From NCBI RefSeq assembly GCF_014851395.1, contig NW_024044681.1, positions 1,581,413 through 1,645,412 on the forward strand: a DNA stretch of 64,000 nucleotides, in the 5' to 3' direction. The notes beneath the pieces are model-generated. The model had not been told where the DNA came from. It ran no database searches and was given only the letters and a program-made list of their open reading frames with translations. Of this stretch, positions 59,016-64,000 are shown one piece after another. The stretch's first letter is position 1; the number at the start of each line of letters is the position of its first letter. Source of the DNA: Micropterus salmoides. Lineage: Eukaryota; Chordata; Actinopteri; Centrarchiformes; Centrarchidae. The position numbers were made by a program, and so were the translations under genes.

Positions 59016-59579
59016 TTCAGGCCGAATTACAGAAACTTCCTAACCTGCAGATCCTATCCTAACCGCTTGGTAACCATGGTAACAAGGGTTAGGAACTGAT
59101 TTAGGAAAAAGGCCGTTACAGATTAACAGTTCCTGAGTCAATGTTCCTTTCCTAACTTTAGATAAGAAAAGTGTTTTACAGAAGCATCCTAACTTCGTAA
59201 ACTCTTAAATAAACTCTCCTAACTTTAGGAGAACTGCTGAGCTGTCCTGACTTTACTTTTCCACCAGCTAGAGTTTGCTAACTCGTTTAATCCACGTGGC
59301 TGCTCTTTACAAAAATCAACAAAATGTTAACAGGCAGATCTTAATTGATTGTACCGCGGTATTTGACAAAACACTCATTAGTAGGAAGGCTGTCGGCGAT
59401 TTAACGTTAGATAATGTCTCTTTATGTAAAGGCTTGATGTAACAAAGGATCCTAAAGCAAGTCTTTGATAGGAGGAGATCGTTAAATTCAAGAAATACAT
59501 GAAAAACATGATCACGCAGCCTTTATTACTATAATTCACTTTTTTTACCTTCATTATTAACTTTCCCAAGAAGAGTTTT

Positions 59580-60300
59580 TTAAAATTTATTTTAATTAAT
59601 TAATTTAAACAAGGTACAACGACAGACTGGACTTACAAGTCCAGGGTGTAATTCACCTCCCAAATAATGAACATTGGACTTATTCAAAACAATCATCTCA
59701 GAAGAGATATTGGCACAATTAACTAAGTTATAAACAAATGATAATAAATGAAGAAAAAAAAACACAAGAAAAAAATAAATAAGTAAAAGTTAACCAATTA
59801 ACTCAATCAGATAGTTAAACTTCACAAATTAGAAATAATTGGAAAAAAAAACTCAAGTAACAAAAAAAACAAAACAAGTTTTCTGGCAGGGGAGCTTTGA
59901 ACATTTTTTACAGATTTAAACAATACGGAGAACTAATTTCTAAGAGCATACCAAGATGGGGGGGATTTCGCAAAGCGACATTTGTGTATATAATATTTTG
60001 TAATAATAATGATGTTATTGATCAGAAATTCCATTCATTTATCCTTTAAGACCACACCTAGTTGGACAGATATGAAAGAAAAGAAAACTATCTTTATAAG
60101 TTTGGAGGTTAGCCAGTCATGTAAGGACTTCCATAAACCTTGGACTTGGTAAAAAATGTGCTCTGTTGTTTCTACATTTGTTTTGCATAGGTGACATTTA
60201 TCTACATCAAATTTAAATCTGGTTTTAATTAAATCATTTGAAGGATAAATTTCATTTAGAATTTTAAATTGCATTTCTTTGTGTTTATCTTTCCTGAGAA
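59580..60300 (-). mobile_element. L1/Tx1-type LINE 3' remnant
   Basis: The minus-strand frame gives MQFKILNEIYPSNDLIKTRF, then DKCHLCKTNVETTEHIFYQ and LWKSLHDWL. After a stop, IIIITKYYIHKCRFA continues. The CxxC ... ETTEHIF pattern is the C-terminal zinc-knuckle-like region of L1/Tx1 retrotransposons in fish. Stops and a small deletion after HIFYQ make it non-functional. Confidence 0.75.
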
Positions 60301-60350
60301 GAGTAGCCCACAGGTTTCTGCCGGGGTCACCAGCGGTTTCCTCTGCTCTC

Positions 60351-60412
60351 TGGACACTACAGTGGCCTGTTTGGACACTACAGTGGCCTGTTTGGACACT
60401 ACAGTGGCCTGT
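60351..60412 (+). repeat. 21-bp tandem triplet
   Basis: TGGACACTACAGTGGCCTGT plus one T is repeated three times almost perfectly. It creates a WTLQWPV peptide repeat in a chance plus-strand frame. Confidence 0.9.
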
Positions 60413-61421
60413 GTCTTCATATCACTGTATATTCACTGATTTTCTTTTTGACAGCGTGACTGTGTCTGCTATTTTAGCCCACTCTCTATATTTAGATTTC
60501 TCGACAGAGGTCACCAACACCTCTAAGTCATCTGACTTGAAGTTGAAGTTGTTGTTTCTGATCCAATGACCAAAAAACAGCGATTAAAAGCCGTTTAGCT
60601 TGGGGAGATGAGAAAAGTGTCATCGGTTGCTAGGTAACAGACATAAAAGTTGATAACCGATGTTGAATTGAGTATTTAGGATTTCCTAACCTGAGATAAA
60701 ATAGGATGAAGTAAGATAGGATAGGATTCCTAAAGTTAGTTAGGATTTGCTTCTGTAATGCCAAATTAGGAAAAATCCTATCTTAACTTAAGACTTAAGA
60801 ACTTTCTGTAATACGACCAACAAATACAGCAGCAACATCCTGCTTCGCATTAATGAGGAGGAAGAAGCTGGGAAGATATAATAGTACGACAGGGACATTT
60901 TACTGCTTTAATACTTTAAGGACATTTTCCTGATTCTACAATAACATAACAGTATAAGGAACATTTCCAATGCAGCAGTAGCCATGTTTCTTTCAAGTGA
61001 AGTGAATTTTAAGCAAACATTTGAAATGTCGCAAAAAAGGAAAAAATAAGAAAGTCCAAATAAGGCGAATTATGACAGTTACAAACTTTTCTGCAAAGAT
61101 CAGGTAACAAAAAGCCTAATCAACAACAAAGGGAATGGCTGCGGGTGATGCCAAATCAACGAGCAGAGAAGAGAACCCACCTTCCTAGCCTGACAGAACC
61201 CTGAACCTACTACAGCTGACAGACACTAAATCAAACCCTACCTGGCTGCACTAATCTTATCTGTCGACACATTTTTGCAACCACCCATAAAACCTAGTGT
61301 TCAGATAGACATACAGAAAGTGTGTTGCTGTAATAAACTAACCTAAACCTATTGTCCAGCTCCCAAACTCACTAATCTTATCCCTCAAACATGGACCCTG
61401 GCACCTATTCCCAGGAAAACG

Positions 61422-61910
61422 CCTAAAATAACAAAATAAATCAGTAATGTCTCCTCAACCATTTGGCCTAGATTCATAATTCTGGTCTCCTTTGAAAGGT
61501 CAGAAGCTAAGGAATATAAATCCATTGGACATTAACATATTTATTTACCATTACAGACTACATGGAGATGAAATACAGAAAAAATATGATATTTTCATCC
61601 TTGCCTGGGGAAAAAAAGCTATATTTTAATGCAATAAACCATCGAAACCATCATAAGGTAGATTATAATACATCTGAATACCTTCTAATACACCTGCAAT
61701 AAAACTGTAACTGTAAATTTGATGAAAAGAACATTACACAATCTTTCAAAAATATAGCAGGCGAATGTCCATGTTTTGGCCATATTTACTGTTTATATGT
61801 TCACTTTTATTGTTATGAGTTATCTTCAAAACATTATGTTCCAAATAACATGAAGCTTCCAAAACACTGAAATATTGATAAAGCACTTCCATGCTTTACA
61901 GACTACAGCC
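61422..61910 (+). repeat. Dispersed repeat family B, copy 2
   Basis: A direct-orientation partner of 56,590-57,140, 4.8 kb away, sharing the same block order with scattered substitutions and small indels. Confidence 0.75.
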
Positions 61911-62850
61911 TGAGAACAAAACATCCTACAGGGCTGTAAGTGTATTGAAGAGATGAATCGATTGCTATCTATTGCATGTCTGTGGAGCTCCTACGGGTCG
62001 CCAGCAGAGGCCGATAAAGCAAACTCTTCTTCTCTACTTTAATCTGATGACAGAAACGAAACTTATGAGCTCAGCCGACCTCACCAAGATGGCGGCCCGC
62101 CAGACCGTCTCTGTTGACACAAAGGGCCGCTGTGTTTGGACGGAAAACAGCTAGAACAGAGAAAAACGATTACGTTAACAAGAGGTTAACAGTTCCATCG
62201 TCATGCTTTTGGCTTTCCGGTTGGCGTGAGCCACTTGCATATCGCAGGAAAGCTTGATCGATACTGAAATATCACATCAACAAATCACTGGATTACTGTG
62301 GTGCAAAGTGAGATGCAGTTAATGGAAACTTATGCTGTGGGACAGAAATACTGCAGTTTTACCGTTAGCAAGATCATTCTGTGATCGTTTATGATTTACA
62401 CAATTTGTTTTAGAAATGCATGAATCCCACTTTAGTTCAATTCAGTTAGTTCGAACTTACACACATCTGTTGCAACAGGCTACGGGACTTTTACATGTAA
62501 CAGAATATTTAAGTAAAGGATCTATAAGAGTACCTCTCCCACCACCGCTGATATCAATGTAGGAAGATCCTGGCTGATTAAAAACCAGACATTTGTTTTA
62601 AAGGCATTTCTATCCCTTTACACAGGACAGGCCCACCGTCCTCCTGGTGTCACGGGTTGCAGAGACGAACAACTAAAACGTCTTGTTAAAGGGAGACGTC
62701 ACCGATTGGTGCTTTCAGAGTACAGTTTCAATGGAGACTGAAGCAGAGTGAGACAGATGCTCCTGGCTGGGCAGGGAGTTACCGACGGCCCCCCTGACGT
62801 CCTGGCGCTCCAGTGGATCTGCCTCATTAAGCTTAATTAGTTTAAGTTAG

Positions 62851-62892
<42 letters not shown>

Positions 62893-64000
62893 TGTTAGTG
62901 ATGTCGTCATTGCTCAGTGATTACATTAAGTGTTTTTTTGGCTGTTTTCTCCTGAAAAAAACACATGCTTTCACAAATTTATAGCTCTTTCTGCTGACCT
63001 TTTCAGCTGATTTGTTGTGTTTTTGTTGCTGTATTTCTAAACCAATGAGGTCCAAATGTCCCCATAAAGCATAAACAGGAAGACAACAAAAAAAATTAAC
63101 ATTTTGTCTCACTTGTTAAAAATGATTAGTTCATTGTTAATATTAAAATGAGAAGGTTAGAGGTAAGAGATGTCAGTCAGACCCGTCAGCAGAGCGGCGC
63201 TGCCCTCTGGTTCCCCGCCACTCCTGTCATTTACATTCACAACATAATTAAGTCATAAACGAGGAAATTACTCGGCAAGTAATTGGCTGAGCGAAACCAC
63301 CCACCTGCCTTCATCTCCTCGCTTCCTTCCTGTCATACTGTGTTCACGCTGCACTCGCGGCCTCTATTCAGAAGCCACGTCACCATTTTACAGCTCAAAA
63401 CACATGTTTCAGTGGTCTTTAAATAACGGGAAGTGGAAGGAAGTGAATCAAATCAATCTGCTTTACAGATGGAACGAGTGAGGTTTCTTCTGCTGCTTGT
63501 CTGCAGGTGCTGATAAGTTTATTGATCAGTACCTGTGATCACTTCCCCTAAATATTTCTAACTCTCAAATCTCAGTCTGACACACACTTTGTATGTGATT
63601 TTCCACTGAAACCTGGACATGAGAAAGTGTCTGCTGCTGATATAATCAACGTCTGGGTCCAAACCAGAAACAAAACCAGCTGCATGAACCTGAGGGCCAC
63701 TGATGTTAGAAAAATGTAGAGAGGTCCTCAGAAATGCACCTCCAGATAATGCTTTTAAACGCTCTAATATCATTTGTTGGGTTCATCAATGGTGATAAAT
63801 GATTCAAAGTATTTATTTTATGAACGTTTAGAGTCATTAATATTTTATTACATTCAGTAGAAGCAGCATTCACTGAGATTCAGCAACAACATGCGGTGAT
63901 AACCTGTTTGATCAGCGTGCAGAGCAAAGGATCTGAGAAGAACCTTTAAGAGGTGGAAGCATAATTCGGTAGAAGAGATGATGAAGGCTTCCTGCCCAGA
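61911..64000. other. No gene recognised
   Basis: Presumed kcnmb4 intron 1. It contains a CAGTGGTGG-family scrap near 62,480-62,550 (AAGTAAAGGATCTATAAGAG ... CCCACCACCGCTG) and the (CA)n tract. ATGGCGGC occurs at 62,088 in a chance frame. Frames at 61,972, 62,921 and 63,558 show no domain. Confidence 0.5.
62854..62891 (+). repeat. (CA)19 microsatellite
   Basis: About 38 bp of uninterrupted CA dinucleotides. Confidence 0.97.

Larger units (their letters stand above)
59020..60818. mobile_element. PIF/Harbinger-like TIR element carrying a LINE fragment
   Basis: The left end GGCCGAATTACAGAAACTTC followed by CTAA, and the right end in reverse complement GGTCGTATTACAGAAAGTTC followed by TTAA, form a 24-bp inverted repeat with about five mismatches. 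Inner sequence near both ends is rich in TCCTAAC/TAGGA motifs (59,038-59,230 and 60,680-60,780), supporting one element. The class is inferred from resemblance only. Much of the interior is a LINE insertion. Confidence 0.55.
48628..64000 (-). other. kcnmb4: kcnmb4 intron 1, presumed, running off the right edge
   Basis: No minus-strand open frame in this 15.4 kb resembles the KCNMB4 N-terminal exon, which should appear as an ATG-initiated frame of about 100 codons ahead of a donor. I therefore infer that the gene continues beyond 64,000. All recognisable content here is repeats. Confidence 0.6.

Overview
This is a vertebrate nuclear window, most probably from a spiny-rayed teleost. The evidence is two spliced exons of a BK-channel beta-4 subunit gene (kcnmb4), fish-type LINE remnants, and many short hAT-like and TTAA-flanked non-autonomous DNA transposons. 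There is no bacterial, phage or organellar signature and no operon-like layout. Only one gene is identified with confidence.

Layout. 1-17,507 is one satellite field built from a 20-bp monomer and a 29-bp variant. A higher-order repeat of about 4.3 kb is visible, a 500-N gap lies at 2157-2656, and the array flips strand near 17,001. 17,508-24,100 is a mosaic of satellite scraps, short inverted-repeat elements (two with clear or near-clear target-site duplications) and an interlocked set of inverted repeats. 24,140-25,640 holds two unrelated LINE 3' ends. 26,000-29,600 holds more repeats and a possible first coding exon on the minus strand (27,800-27,855). 31,629-32,490 is a 43-bp palindromic minisatellite. 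32,500-39,800 is mostly non-coding, with a nested hAT/Tc1-like insertion at 36.1-37.0 kb. kcnmb4 exon 3 (39,836-40,157) and exon 2 (48,500-48,627) lie on the minus strand, 8.3 kb apart. The intron between them is packed with transposon remnants. From 48.6 to 64 kb I see only repeats and intron-like sequence. Exon 1 was not found and is presumably beyond the right edge, so intron 1 would be at least 15 kb.

Function. kcnmb4 encodes an auxiliary subunit of calcium- and voltage-activated BK potassium channels. Nothing else here forms a pathway with it. The points most worth following are the satellite's nested architecture and its assembly quality, the predicted C-terminal extension of kcnmb4, the minisatellite with no stop codon in three frames, and several non-autonomous elements that carry a start codon followed closely by a splice donor.
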